From assembly GCA_039105265.1 (NCBI GenBank), contig JAPFFF010000048.1, positions 930,001 through 994,000 of the forward strand: a stretch of 64,000 nt of DNA. The letters run 5' to 3'. This document shows positions 43,496 through 53,766 of this stretch, one piece after another; within the stretch, counting starts at the first letter, position 1, and the number at the start of each line of letters is the position of its first letter. The notes beneath the pieces are model-generated. The model worked only from the letters and a program-made list of their open reading frames with translations, had not been told where the DNA came from and made no database searches. This DNA comes from Tritrichomonas musculus. Its lineage: Eukaryota; Parabasalia; Tritrichomonadida; Tritrichomonadidae. Made by a program: the position numbers and the translations under genes.

Positions 43496-44382
43496 TAAAA
43501 ATCTTTTTATTTTTTATATTTTCTCAGATAAAAAAATGATAGATCTTCAAATGCAGATTTTTTAGAAAAAACGTTAAGGTCAAATATTTTAATGTTATTT
43601 TTACGGTTGTGGCCACACTCATATTTGTTTTCTTTGGCGAATATTAATCACTCTTCGGCTTACCAAGCAACTATAAAGACAAGCGTTTTTTCCCATAAGC
43701 CATAAGTAATGACGATCTTGGATTTTACGTTTTTTTTACAGACTTAAGAATATTTCAACTTTTTATATAACATTTTACTTAATTATATTCCAAAAAATGT
43801 TTACGAGTATGATTTTAATGATGGCATTAATGCATTTGATCCATGTATTCTTCTTATATTAAAGTTTTTCACTATGCATATTTCCTTTTTTGCCCTGAAT
43901 ATTGATGAAATCCTTTTTAGTTTTACTCTATTTTCATGGCGGAATAATTTTATTAATACTAGCTCTATCATTTATTCGACAAAAATGAACAAATTTATAC
44001 TATTCTGATAATTAAGGTTATCCTAATAGTGTTCCGTCACAAAAAAAGGTATTTTTAAAGTTTTAATAAAAATAATCAGGTTTTTAAGTAACTTTTTTAT
44101 TTTTTTTATCCTCATGCCATTTTCTATTAAACCGTCGGGAAAAAAAAATTGAATGCGATTTTCCAAAATTTTGTACTTTTTTCAATTGAAAAAAAATTGA
44201 ATGAAAATTTTCCGAAAAATCTGCATTTTGGAATCTATCAAAAAAATTGAAAGGTTATTGTAAGAGAAAATGTGCTTATAAACCCACAAAAAGTTTAACT
44301 TTTTCTTTATATAAAAGTCCACATAAACAAAATTTGAAACAAAAAAAAATATTTTCAATAGTTAAAAAAATAATTATATTTT

Positions 44383-44515
44383 AATCTTTTTATGGTACAT
44401 AATTTTTACCGATACTTACCGCCATCCGCGGGGTCTCGACTCGGCTTCGCCTCGCTCGACGCCCGCTAGGCGGTATGTAGTCTCGGTAAAAATTATGTAA
44501 AAATATAAAAAGATT
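44383..44515 (-). repeat. GC-rich palindromic miniature element, copy 2
   Basis: Reverse-oriented copy of 43373-43495. Its core is about 10 bases longer through an internal repeat of a GAGCGAGGCGAAGCC-like phrase. Confidence 0.8.
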
Positions 44516-44870
44516 AAAAATTAATATTTTTATACATATGAAAATATTTTTTTTTGTTTCAATTTTGTTTATACGACTTTATAAATAAAGAAAAAGTTAA
44601 ACTTTTTGTTGGTTTAGGAGCACATTTTCTCTTATTATAAAAAAATTGAAAGGTAAATTTATTCTCATTCAATTATTTGAATGTCCTTACAAAAAGTCTC
44701 TTTTGCTTATTCAGTACCGAAATGGATGAAAATAATCATTTTTTATTTAACATGTCATCTTATTCTTTGAGAATGTCAAAAAAAATTGCGGTTACTAAAC
44801 GTACTGGATTTGTACCTTAAGAATTTGACTATAGAAATTGCTTAAAAATAGTAACTTTATTTTTATCAAC

Positions 44871-45065
44871 ATCGCAAACTAAAAAAAAAAAAAAAAAAAA
44901 AAAAATCAAATTATTGGCCTTGACGATCAATTTTAATTTTTTTTCTCTCTATGTCTTCCCCCCCCCCCACCCACCCACTCGCCATCATTTTTCGCGAAGT
45001 GAAAATCGCAAACTAAAAAAAAAAAAAAAAAAAAAATCAAATTATTGACCTTGACGATCAAAGAT
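44871..45065 (+). repeat. 134-bp tandem duplication with A-runs and a C-run
   Basis: ATCGCAAACT followed by 25 and 22 A residues and then TCAAATTATTG(G/A)CCTTGACGATCA occurs at 44871 and 45005. Between the two copies lies a run of 11 C residues with CCCACCCACCC. The homopolymers make this spot prone to copy-number change and assembly error. Confidence 0.8.
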
Positions 45066-46400
45066 CAGAAAATTTTGAAATTTTGGTCATTTTTTTTGGA
45101 TATTTTCATTATGGTCATGGACATTGGACATTTTAGCTATTTTTTCAAACAAACCTATTCAATTCGACTTTTTGGACATTTTTTTGTAACGTACAAAAAA
45201 GGTTAATGAAAAATAACAGAAAAAAATCTATATCACCAATAATTTAATGTTTGATTTTCAAAAACATATTCATTTATTGTATCATTTGATGCTTGATGGT
45301 AAATCAAAAAAAAATCAAAAAAGTGCTCTTAACAGAACATTTTAACCATAAAAAAGTGACATTTGGACTTAACAAGATACTTTAGTGTTTAAATATATCT
45401 TTTAAAATAATTTTTGTATTAATCAATTAATAAGATGAGTATAAATCTCGAAAAAATTGTGATTCATGGGCGGTTTTTGGCCTCTCAAAAAGTGGATATT
45501 TAAAACATCTATAATTTCCATAATAATGTATTTTTAATTTATTTTATAGTCTATATATAATGCAAAAGTATATAATATATTATTTGTATGACTATAAAAG
45601 CAAAATTACAAAAAAAATAAAAATCTCATATTTATGATTTTTTTTATATTTGAAATATCCATGCTCCGAAGACATAGTTTAATTTTTATTTATTTATAAA
45701 ATATTTTATACTAGGAAACCATATCATTTCTAATAATCCTCAAATAGTTATTTCTCCTCTCAAAATTCAATGAAAAACAATAATCAAAATAGTGTTTATT
45801 ATTTTTCATTGAATGAAGAATTAAAAGGGAAAATTTTATATTTATCAAATTAAAATAAATATTAATTATATATGCTAATAAATATACTATTTATTTCCTA
45901 TATTCCAATGTAATACTATTTATTATTATTTTCTAATATCTTTCAAAAATATATTTTTTTGAATACTCAATGATAAAAATTAAAATTCAAATATTTTAAT
46001 ATAAAATAAGTAAATTTCCTTTTAGTTACATATTAAATATATATAAAATATATTAATCATTATTAATACATATAAATCAAATAATATAAAATAAATAATA
46101 AATAAAAAAAATCTGAAAAAAATATCATTTTTTCTGTTATTTCAATTTATTTATTTCCTATATTAGCATAGATAATTTATTAATAAAAATATAAAATTGT
46201 ATTTATGATACAAATAATATCATTAATAAATAAATATATAAAATAAATCATAATAACCTAAATATTCTAATATATTTGACTATTTTTTTTTTATGAGTAT
46301 ATATTTTTTTTCTGAAAAAATTATCAATACGCCGTCAATAAATAAAATAAATTTTGAAGAATATATTACTCACTTTCTCAAAAAAAAAAAAAAAGTGCGT
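45066..46400. other. AT-rich spacer
   Basis: No gene is supported; AT content becomes extreme after 45700. Confidence 0.5.
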
Positions 46401-46405
46401 AATGC

Positions 46406-46560
46406 GAGAATTAAATAAAATAAATATTATAGAACATATAAAGCATTCAAATTTAATATATAAAAAAAAATTCTTACATTATGTGCTATGATTCATCAGA
46501 AAGAGAATTAAATAAAATAAATTTTATAGAATATATAAAGCATTCAAATTTAATACAAAA
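46406..46560 (+). repeat. 98-bp-spaced direct repeat in the promoter region of the giant gene
   Basis: GAGAATTAAATAAAATAAAT...CATTCAAATTTAATA at 46406-46459 is repeated at 46504-46557, ending right before an AAAAAGTTTTT box. Confidence 0.75.
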
Positions 46561-46567
46561 AAGTTTT
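46558..46567 (+). promoter_or_regulatory. AAAAAGTTTT box
   Basis: About 57 bases upstream of the ATG of the 1639-residue gene. Confidence 0.3.
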
Positions 46568-46624
46568 TATTTTATTTTTCAATTCTCCAAATAAAAAAAA
46601 AACACAGAAAAATCTGCAACTTTT

Positions 46625-49600
46625 ATGAAGGTCACTGATCTAGGATTAGGACCTACTACCCAAGGTCTTAATATAGATACATCAATACAATTAACAAATA
46701 ACCATCGAATTCTATTTTTTAACTTTGTCTCTCTTCGTCAACTTGATTCACAAAAAATAAGATATTTTTCGATAGTTGCTTCTTTCTTTTGTTTTTTACA
46801 GAATGTTTACATTTCTTTTTGGCCATATCTCAATTTAACAGCCAAGGAAATAAAAAATCGACATGATTATATCAGAGAACCTATTTTTTTCGAAGAAAAT
46901 ATAACAAATGCACTCTTTTTTTATACTACTGAAGAAAGTGATAGAATCCAAATATTAATTTCATTTATCATTTTTTTTCTATCAATATTTTTCTTCTTGT
47001 TGTCACTTATTTGCTTTTGTCTTTACTTTTTCAAACATATTGTTAACTTCCAATTAATTTTATGTTTCAACTTTTTTGTAAATTTTATTTGTCCCATCAT
47101 TGCGATTCCTTTAAGTTTTCAAATTGGATTTCTCATATCACATGTCAATATTTTAAAAGAGATTGAAGAAGAAGGAAGAGGAATTTTCATTATTATAATA
47201 ATACTAGATGTTATTCTATACATTATTGTGATATCAAACACGCTGATTTGTAATATTTTCAATGCTCATTCAATTATTATCGTTGAATATTATTTTCTCT
47301 CAAAAAGTGGACTTTTTCAATCATATTTGACACTTTTTCCATCGGTCACTTTACTTCTTTCCTATGTCTTGCCACTTTTCCATTCAAATATGAGATATTT
47401 GGTCATATCACTTCACATGTTATATTGTATTTCAATTGTTATTTGGTCGTTTTGGATTCCCTTTGCAAGAGTTAGGTATAACGGTTTTATATCATCTGTG
47501 TCATTATCAATGCTGGTATCTGATATTCTGTGCTTTACTGACTATAATACAAATTGGCATCGTTACATCATTTTCATTGTGAGTTTCTTTTTCTTTCTCA
47601 TTATCATGAACACTTTCATCAAACTTCGGATCAAACTTCTTTTGAAAAAAGGCGAAAAGAAAGAGAAAAAAGAAGAAAATAATTTTTCTGAGAACTCTGA
47701 AAAAGTTGACTCTTCTGAAAAATTTCAATTGTTTGGTGACCCTTCTCCTCAATTGACCGGTTATGAAAACTTTTCTGTTTCAAAATGTTTGTTTGTTTTG
47801 AGAATCGCAATTATTATGAAAAGTCAAGTTTTTTTAGATGGCCGACTTTTGGACATGCTTGCTGCCAAAGTTGAATCTGATGAAGACAAGATACAGCTTG
47901 CCTTTTTGATTTGTTATTTTCATGATTATCAGTCAATTTTCTTTGCACTTTTGACCAGTTTGAAACGAGCCAAATTTCTTCCGTTTCTCAGAGAATTCCA
48001 ACTTTTTCAGCTCCGTTGTTATGACATTTGCTGCCATCCTAGCTCGGCCATTGAAGGCATTGAAGAGATCATTCGGGAGACATCAATTCTTGAAGTCTAT
48101 CTTCGTTCATATTGGCAGATAATTGACTCTGAATGCAGCTCATATGAAGAAGCACGTTTAAAAGTAATTGGTGACGAAAACATTGAAAATTCGTTACCTG
48201 AAAATTTCAAAATGAAAGCTAATTTGTTCTCACAATTCGACCGTTTATCGCGAGCTATTCACAGCTGTCAAAGTAAATGGATAGCACTGATTAGTCTTTA
48301 TCCGAATAACATTCAAGTTGCCGACGAATACACGAAATTTTTGATCAATTGTCATGGCGATTTCATTGGTGCATCTGAATGGAAAACCGTTTCTTGTTTA
48401 ATTCAAGATGGAAAGACTTACAAATTTAATCCGGCACAAGTCTCATTTTTAAGGGCCTTTCCGAGCTATGCTAAACAAGTCATTCCGAAATCAACTTTAA
48501 TTAAAGGATTCGATGACATTGAATTTATCGACAAAGTTGAAAACATTGACAATTTGATAGAAATGCCTGAAGCACGTTTTGAATTCCAACGATCTGTTAA
48601 CTCGGCCTATCCGATATCGATTTCGATTTTCATGTTTCTTTCGATCTTTTCTTTCTTGTTTATTTTGGTTTTTTGGGTTTATGGAATTTGCTGTTTTAGT
48701 AAATTTCAGATGATGATTGAAAGCATATATTACTTGATGGGAGCATCACTTTTATCTCAAAAAATTTCCATTAATTTTATCTCTGGCATCATGGACTATG
48801 GGACACTTCCTGACATTGACATTTTTCCTTCACAAAATGAGATATTTTCGACCATTTTTTCTAACGGATTCAATGATCGAATTGGGAATAGATTCACGCC
48901 GTCATTAATTCCATTGAATGATGATTATAAATCAAATTTGTATGATGTTGCTGAATTATCAGTTGAAATTATTAATTATTTGCGTAATTCAGTCTTACTA
49001 GAAATTGAAAATAAAAATGATTTTCAACTTGTTTTAGATGTGTTTTATAATCATTCAGTGCAAAGTGATTATTACATATCGAAAGATGAGTCAATTTTAT
49101 CTACTTCTAATTTGCAATCTTTACTAATTTCTCATATTGTTTATTATTTTAGTTTATCAGTAAATGAATCGTATGATTTCATTGATGATCCTGGTCTTTA
49201 TCATGCTATTTCAGCTGGTGACATTGTCATCAATAAGTTAGATGAAGTTGCTGAATCTGTTTTAAAATGTAATGAGAAAATTCTTAATTCAAATAAGTTT
49301 ACTTATTCTGGTGTAATTTATATTTTAACAGCTGTTTATATTCTCTTTTCAGTTGTGTTTGTTTGGATTGCTTTTTACTTCGTTCGTCGAAGTTTTGTAT
49401 CAATTATGAGCTCTTTGTGTCATTTTCCAAAGAATGTTAAGCAGAAAGCAATTTGCTCGATAATAAAGAAAGACAAAAATAGTAATTATAATGAGAACAT
49501 TGATGATTTAGATGTTAAAAATCTTCAGTTCAAAATAAAAAATGTTGTTCTAATTGCTTTGATAATATCAACATTAATTCATTTTGTTTTAGGAGGATGT

Positions 49601-51544
49601 ATTTTTTATTTTCATTTCATTGATGATAAATTCAAATCAAATTTCATATCAATCACAGAATTGTCTCATTATTATTCATTAGAAACATCGAAAGCTGTTG
49701 AAGTTTTATATTCTTTGATGGCGGCGAATACGTTTGGCAAAATAATTCCTGCTGTTGATCAAAAATACAAAGATAAAGTAGCACTAGCAATAAAAGACTT
49801 TGTTAGAATTCATCAGCAATGCTGGAATTACTCAGTTCAAGGCGATTGTGGAATTAAAGGTGAATATTTAAAAGCAATAAATGATTTGAAAAGCAAAGAA
49901 AAATGTCCACAATGGGCAAATAAAACGTATCATGAATTAATTGCTTGTCTTGCTGAAGAACCTGCAGTTAATGCATTTATTGATTTAACTAATACTTTGA
50001 TAGGAAGAATAAGTGACCCAAATCTGTTTAAAACAGATCAGTTTAAGCAATACATTCATTTTGTTCTAGCACATCTTTATTATGACATTCAGAATTTTGC
50101 TTTTTTGCTTTCAATGGGAGCTGAAAATAAAAAGAATGATTTTGTTACAATCATTGATACTTTCGGAGGTATGTCTATTCTAGTTGCTTTCGCATTGTTC
50201 ATTTGGAACATTTATATTTATATTAAAATTCGTGATATTTTCAAATTATTGTTCGCTTTCATTTCTAGAGTTCTGCCTTCTGATTTGATCACCAATAGTA
50301 ATCTCCTATCTGAACTACTAGGTATTAAAATGAATAGCAAATCATTGAGCGAAAATAGTGAAGTTTCTTTCTTGGTTCAAGAGTCGTCGACACCGATTGT
50401 ATTCTTAGATAGAACGACATTAATTGAGTTCGTTAACAATGCTTTCACGCGCACTTTTGGTTATGAAGCAAACTTCATTGTTGGCCAAAAAATATCAGCA
50501 CTGATTGATGATGAATCAATCTTGTTTTATCTTGACACGTTGAAGTTCTTTGAGACAAAGAAATGTGAAGTGAAAACAATTCATTGTAAAAAAGGGAATG
50601 GAAACAAAGCGTTGTTTGAAATAACAATTATTCCAATCCACAGCACTCAGAAAGAGAAGCATGATTCACATCATAAAAAGGAAGAATTAAGCGACGATAG
50701 TGATGATTCAAAAAGTAGTTTCATTAATCGTATCGCTCTCGTTTTCTCCGAAAAAACATCAAAAATAAATCTAGAGAAAAAGTGCCAACAAATGAAGTCA
50801 TTAACTGATAAAATAATGAAAGCAGTCTTCCCTGAAATAATTAATTTGTATATCGACGGCCATTTGAAAATGTGCGCAATCTGTATCATCAAATTTCAGA
50901 ATTCTTTCTCTTCGCAAATTTCTTACAATCGTGTCCTCCAGCAGCGTCAAAACATGTATGAATTGTTACATGAAAGATTGAAAATTTACCCGTTACTGGC
51001 GCCTCTTGATTGCAAGAACGGACTGTTCACAATTGTCGCCTGTAGGAAAAACGACCCAACAGAATTGGCAATTGAATGTTTGAGCTTCGTATTCAATATT
51101 TGTGACGAGCTCTCAATTACAAAGGATTTGAATTCAAATATGATTTTGAGGCAGTTTTTCGCTGTCGTCGAAACAGATGGTGAAGTGATCCTTGGCTGGT
51201 CAGGTGATGTCACCAAGAAAACCGTTTTGACAGGCCATTTAATTGACCGTGCTTTGAAAGTCCTCGATTACTCAAGCTTGGTCGGAACAGTCTGCGTCTC
51301 CAAGAAGACTTACGAGTGCATCATGCAGCACGACTACGTGTTCAACGAAAGAGTGATTGACGAGGAAATCGACGGGTCCTCTTCTATTTACTCAATCGAA
51401 AGCAACATGGAGTCGATTTATGAATCAACAAAATTGGCTAGAAACAACAACATGAACGAGTCAAATGCAACAAATGGATTCACGAATAGCTTCATCGAGA
51501 AGCTGAAAATTGAAGAAGGCTTTTTTGCAAATAATGGCGAATAA
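46625..51544 (+). CDS. Giant membrane protein with PAS domain and degenerate class III cyclase domain
   Basis: 1639 residues. About seven N-terminal membrane helices (residues ~45-345), a helical cytosolic region (~345-660), a helix near 665, an outside loop, a helix pair near 900 and 980, a second outside region and a last helix near 1185. Then a PAS domain (~1252-1345, 'STPIVFLDRTTLIEFVNNAF') and a C-terminal domain (~1383-1600) with the layout of an adenylate/guanylate cyclase: 'GEVILGWSGDVTKKTVLTGHLIDRAL' matches the HxG..AG..G...Y.V.G..VN.A part. The metal-binding Asp (normally FADI.GF) is missing ('CIIKFQNSF') and no GD pair follows. Full-length trichomonad relatives are large cyclases; this one is probably a non-catalytic partner or sensor. 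It is one open frame with no sign of decay. Confidence 0.8.
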   Translation: MKVTDLGLGPTTQGLNIDTSIQLTNNHRILFFNFVSLRQLDSQKIRYFSIVASFFCFLQNVYISFWPYLNLTAKEIKNRHDYIREPIFFEENITNALFFYTTEESDRIQILISFIIFFLSIFFFLLSLICFCLYFFKHIVNFQLILCFNFFVNFICPIIAIPLSFQIGFLISHVNILKEIEEEGRGIFIIIIILDVILYIIVISNTLICNIFNAHSIIIVEYYFLSKSGLFQSYLTLFPSVTLLLSYVLPLFHSNMRYLVISLHMLYCISIVIWSFWIPFARVRYNGFISSVSLSMLVSDILCFTDYNTNWHRYIIFIVSFFFFLIIMNTFIKLRIKLLLKKGEKKEKKEENNFSENSEKVDSSEKFQLFGDPSPQLTGYENFSVSKCLFVLRIAIIMKSQVFLDGRLLDMLAAKVESDEDKIQLAFLICYFHDYQSIFFALLTSLKRAKFLPFLREFQLFQLRCYDICCHPSSAIEGIEEIIRETSILEVYLRSYWQIIDSECSSYEEARLKVIGDENIENSLPENFKMKANLFSQFDRLSRAIHSCQSKWIALISLYPNNIQVADEYTKFLINCHGDFIGASEWKTVSCLIQDGKTYKFNPAQVSFLRAFPSYAKQVIPKSTLIKGFDDIEFIDKVENIDNLIEMPEARFEFQRSVNSAYPISISIFMFLSIFSFLFILVFWVYGICCFSKFQMMIESIYYLMGASLLSQKISINFISGIMDYGTLPDIDIFPSQNEIFSTIFSNGFNDRIGNRFTPSLIPLNDDYKSNLYDVAELSVEIINYLRNSVLLEIENKNDFQLVLDVFYNHSVQSDYYISKDESILSTSNLQSLLISHIVYYFSLSVNESYDFIDDPGLYHAISAGDIVINKLDEVAESVLKCNEKILNSNKFTYSGVIYILTAVYILFSVVFVWIAFYFVRRSFVSIMSSLCHFPKNVKQKAICSIIKKDKNSNYNENIDDLDVKNLQFKIKNVVLIALIISTLIHFVLGGCIFYFHFIDDKFKSNFISITELSHYYSLETSKAVEVLYSLMAANTFGKIIPAVDQKYKDKVALAIKDFVRIHQQCWNYSVQGDCGIKGEYLKAINDLKSKEKCPQWANKTYHELIACLAEEPAVNAFIDLTNTLIGRISDPNLFKTDQFKQYIHFVLAHLYYDIQNFAFLLSMGAENKKNDFVTIIDTFGGMSILVAFALFIWNIYIYIKIRDIFKLLFAFISRVLPSDLITNSNLLSELLGIKMNSKSLSENSEVSFLVQESSTPIVFLDRTTLIEFVNNAFTRTFGYEANFIVGQKISALIDDESILFYLDTLKFFETKKCEVKTIHCKKGNGNKALFEITIIPIHSTQKEKHDSHHKKEELSDDSDDSKSSFINRIALVFSEKTSKINLEKKCQQMKSLTDKIMKAVFPEIINLYIDGHLKMCAICIIKFQNSFSSQISYNRVLQQRQNMYELLHERLKIYPLLAPLDCKNGLFTIVACRKNDPTELAIECLSFVFNICDELSITKDLNSNMILRQFFAVVETDGEVILGWSGDVTKKTVLTGHLIDRALKVLDYSSLVGTVCVSKKTYECIMQHDYVFNERVIDEEIDGSSSIYSIESNMESIYESTKLARNNNMNESNATNGFTNSFIEKLKIEEGFFANNGE

Positions 51545-51793
51545 AATGTTTTTAAAATATATTAAATTAAATTGTAAAAAAAGTTTATGACATTTTTTTT
51601 CTATGTGTATATTCAATTTTTATTGATAAAACTTTTTCAAAAGAGAAATCATTCATTTTTAAAATGATGAAAATTTTATTTTATATCATGTGATATAGCA
51701 TTTTTATTTAATAAAACAGATAATTAATGCTAATTAAAAATAATTCATTAATCATATGTGGAAAAAACTTAAAAAGATATCAATTATTAAAAG

Positions 51794-53089
51794 TTAAGCT
51801 CGGAAAGTTATCCAAAATTTTAAAAGTTATCCCAAAGTTATCCCAAAATTTTTTCCTAGAAAAAGTGTTGAACTTATTCTAAAAAGCTAATAAAAAGTCA
51901 AAAAAGTAAAATTCTCGTGAAATTATAAAAATTTATATTATTTTTTTATTTACCTGAAAAAAATATTATTCCATTTCTATATTATGATTGGTAGTTACTG
52001 GCATCTATTATTTTTTTGAAATTTAAGTTTTTTTTTTTTTTTTAATTTTTAATATTGTAAATACTTTTCATTTATGCAAATTCAGACTGAATTTCATCAG
52101 AATCATTTATATTTGCAACAGGATTCCAATTTTTTTATTTGATATGCGATTTTGGTTTCATATCACCATTAGTTTTTCAGAATTATGGTAAAAATAATTC
52201 AATTTTTGATATAAAATTTCAATTGCAGTTAAGTATTTTATACAAAAATTTATTATAATTGAATTTTTATATGAATATTTGGTCCTAAATTGAGAAAGCC
52301 TCAAAAAAATGGCATCTTGATTTCAAATTTTCTTTGCTAAAAACTTTTGAATGCCTTTGAATTCGCTATAAAAGAATATAAGTTAATTATCCCATAAAAT
52401 ATATAGATTTATATGATATTACATGCTATTATAATTTTATATGTATTATATATTTCCTATATATCAAATAAATAATTTATATATTTAATGTGAGTTAAGA
52501 TAAATTTATATTAATTAAAAATATCAATTCGTTTATAATTAAATTTAAAAAAAAAATTTATTTTTTAATTAATAAAAATATACGAAAATATCAGCATATT
52601 TTTGTCCAAATAAATCAAATTACAGTCATATTGTCGATTTTATTGGCTTATTGTTTGGAAATACAATGCCATTTTCCAGTTTTTAATGTCAATTTCAGTT
52701 TTTTATTTAATAAACTCATCTGTTTCTTACCAAACGCATTTAATGATGCCATCAAAGTACATTTAATAATGATATAAAAGCGATCTTTTTATTAATTAAG
52801 GTTTTTATGTGTTCATATATTTTTAACCAATTTTTTTGGTTTATTTTTTAAGGCAAAACAATTTTTATCTCAAAAATTGAAGATCTTTTGAAAAAATAGT
52901 TCAGTTGCTTTTTTTTTTAAATTTTTATTTTTCGAAAATTTTTATTATTTTTTCTCAAAACGACTGATTTGTGACGTATTATGCTTTTAACGCAATATTA
53001 TAATAAAAATAAGCTTTTTTTTTAAAAAAAAAAAAAAGTTATCCTAAGTTATCCTAAAAAGTGACAAAAAGTTCAAATTCCGAGCTTAA
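51794..53089. mobile_element. Non-autonomous DNA transposon with 9-bp target duplication
   Basis: Perfect 12-bp terminal inverted repeat TTAAGCTCGGAA at 51794-51805 and complement at 53078-53089, flanked by a perfect 9-bp direct repeat TATTAAAAG at 51785-51793 and 53090-53098. Subterminal GTTATCC motifs occur three times at the left and twice at the right, as expected for transposase binding sites. No coding frame inside. A 9-bp duplication fits MULE or Merlin families; the tip sequence does not let me choose. Confidence 0.8.
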
Positions 53090-53098
53090 TATTAAAAG

Positions 53099-53766
53099 TG
53101 TATTTCAAATGGTTCAAGATTTAATAGTTTTGATATTTGATAGCATGTATATACACATATATTTGTTCTATTTTTATATAGAAATTTTATTATTAAAAAA
53201 AAGAATATTAATTTTTCAAATAATGAATGTCATTTTTTTTTCACAATTTATACTTGAAGAAAATTATTTTATTACAAATAATAGTCTCATGCTTGACTTT
53301 AAACGGTCAGTGGCCACTTTTAGTATTTGATCTTTTTGAAAGATAATATATTCTTTCTTTTTGATTGGTAATGGGTCACTAATTTGAAGCCTAAGTCTAT
53401 TGTCAATAAAAATAATATGATTTGTTTTACCAAGGATAAGAAAATTTTTCATATCAAGATTAAATATCAAAATCATAAATCATTCAAAACAAAAAGTCAC
53501 CAACTAATTTTGTATAAGTTTATATATTTTTATTCGATATACAAAATATTTTAATTTTAAAAAAAAACTAAAACTAAATAAAAATCGGATCAACATTAAG
53601 AATAAAAGATAAAAAAAAATGGCATTTATAACAGCACGCGCAATCGAACAATATTTATAAAATCATTAAAAAAGAGTTTAAACTTTAAAAAACAATCAAT
53701 TTGCTTAATAAAAAAAAATAATAATAAACTATTGAAAAAGTTAAGAGCTTTGTAAACCATTGAAAC
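53099..53766. other. Spacer after the transposon
   Basis: A 70-codon minus-strand frame (53264-53476) has a faint kinase catalytic-loop look but cannot be supported. The remainder is AT-rich. Confidence 0.4.

Larger units (their letters stand above)
43108..44816. mobile_element. Long-TIR non-autonomous element with TTA duplication
   Basis: Tips GGTACAAATCCAGTACG (43108-43124) and its complement (44800-44816) are bordered on both sides by TTA (43105-43107 and 44817-44819). Inversion continues inward in blocks: 'GTACTGAATAAGCAAAAGAG' near 43260 pairs with the complement near 44700. A 3-bp TTA duplication fits PIF/Harbinger elements. No transposase frame is present. The middle (43550-44220) is unique AT-rich sequence. 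A second inverted pair (44228-44378 against 44520-44655) sits round the right-hand palindrome. Confidence 0.65.

Noticed and set aside
53264-53476. 70-codon minus frame with 'NLDMKNFLILGKTNHIIFID' resembling a kinase catalytic loop
   Set aside because: Too short, without any other kinase motif around it; the match is too weak.
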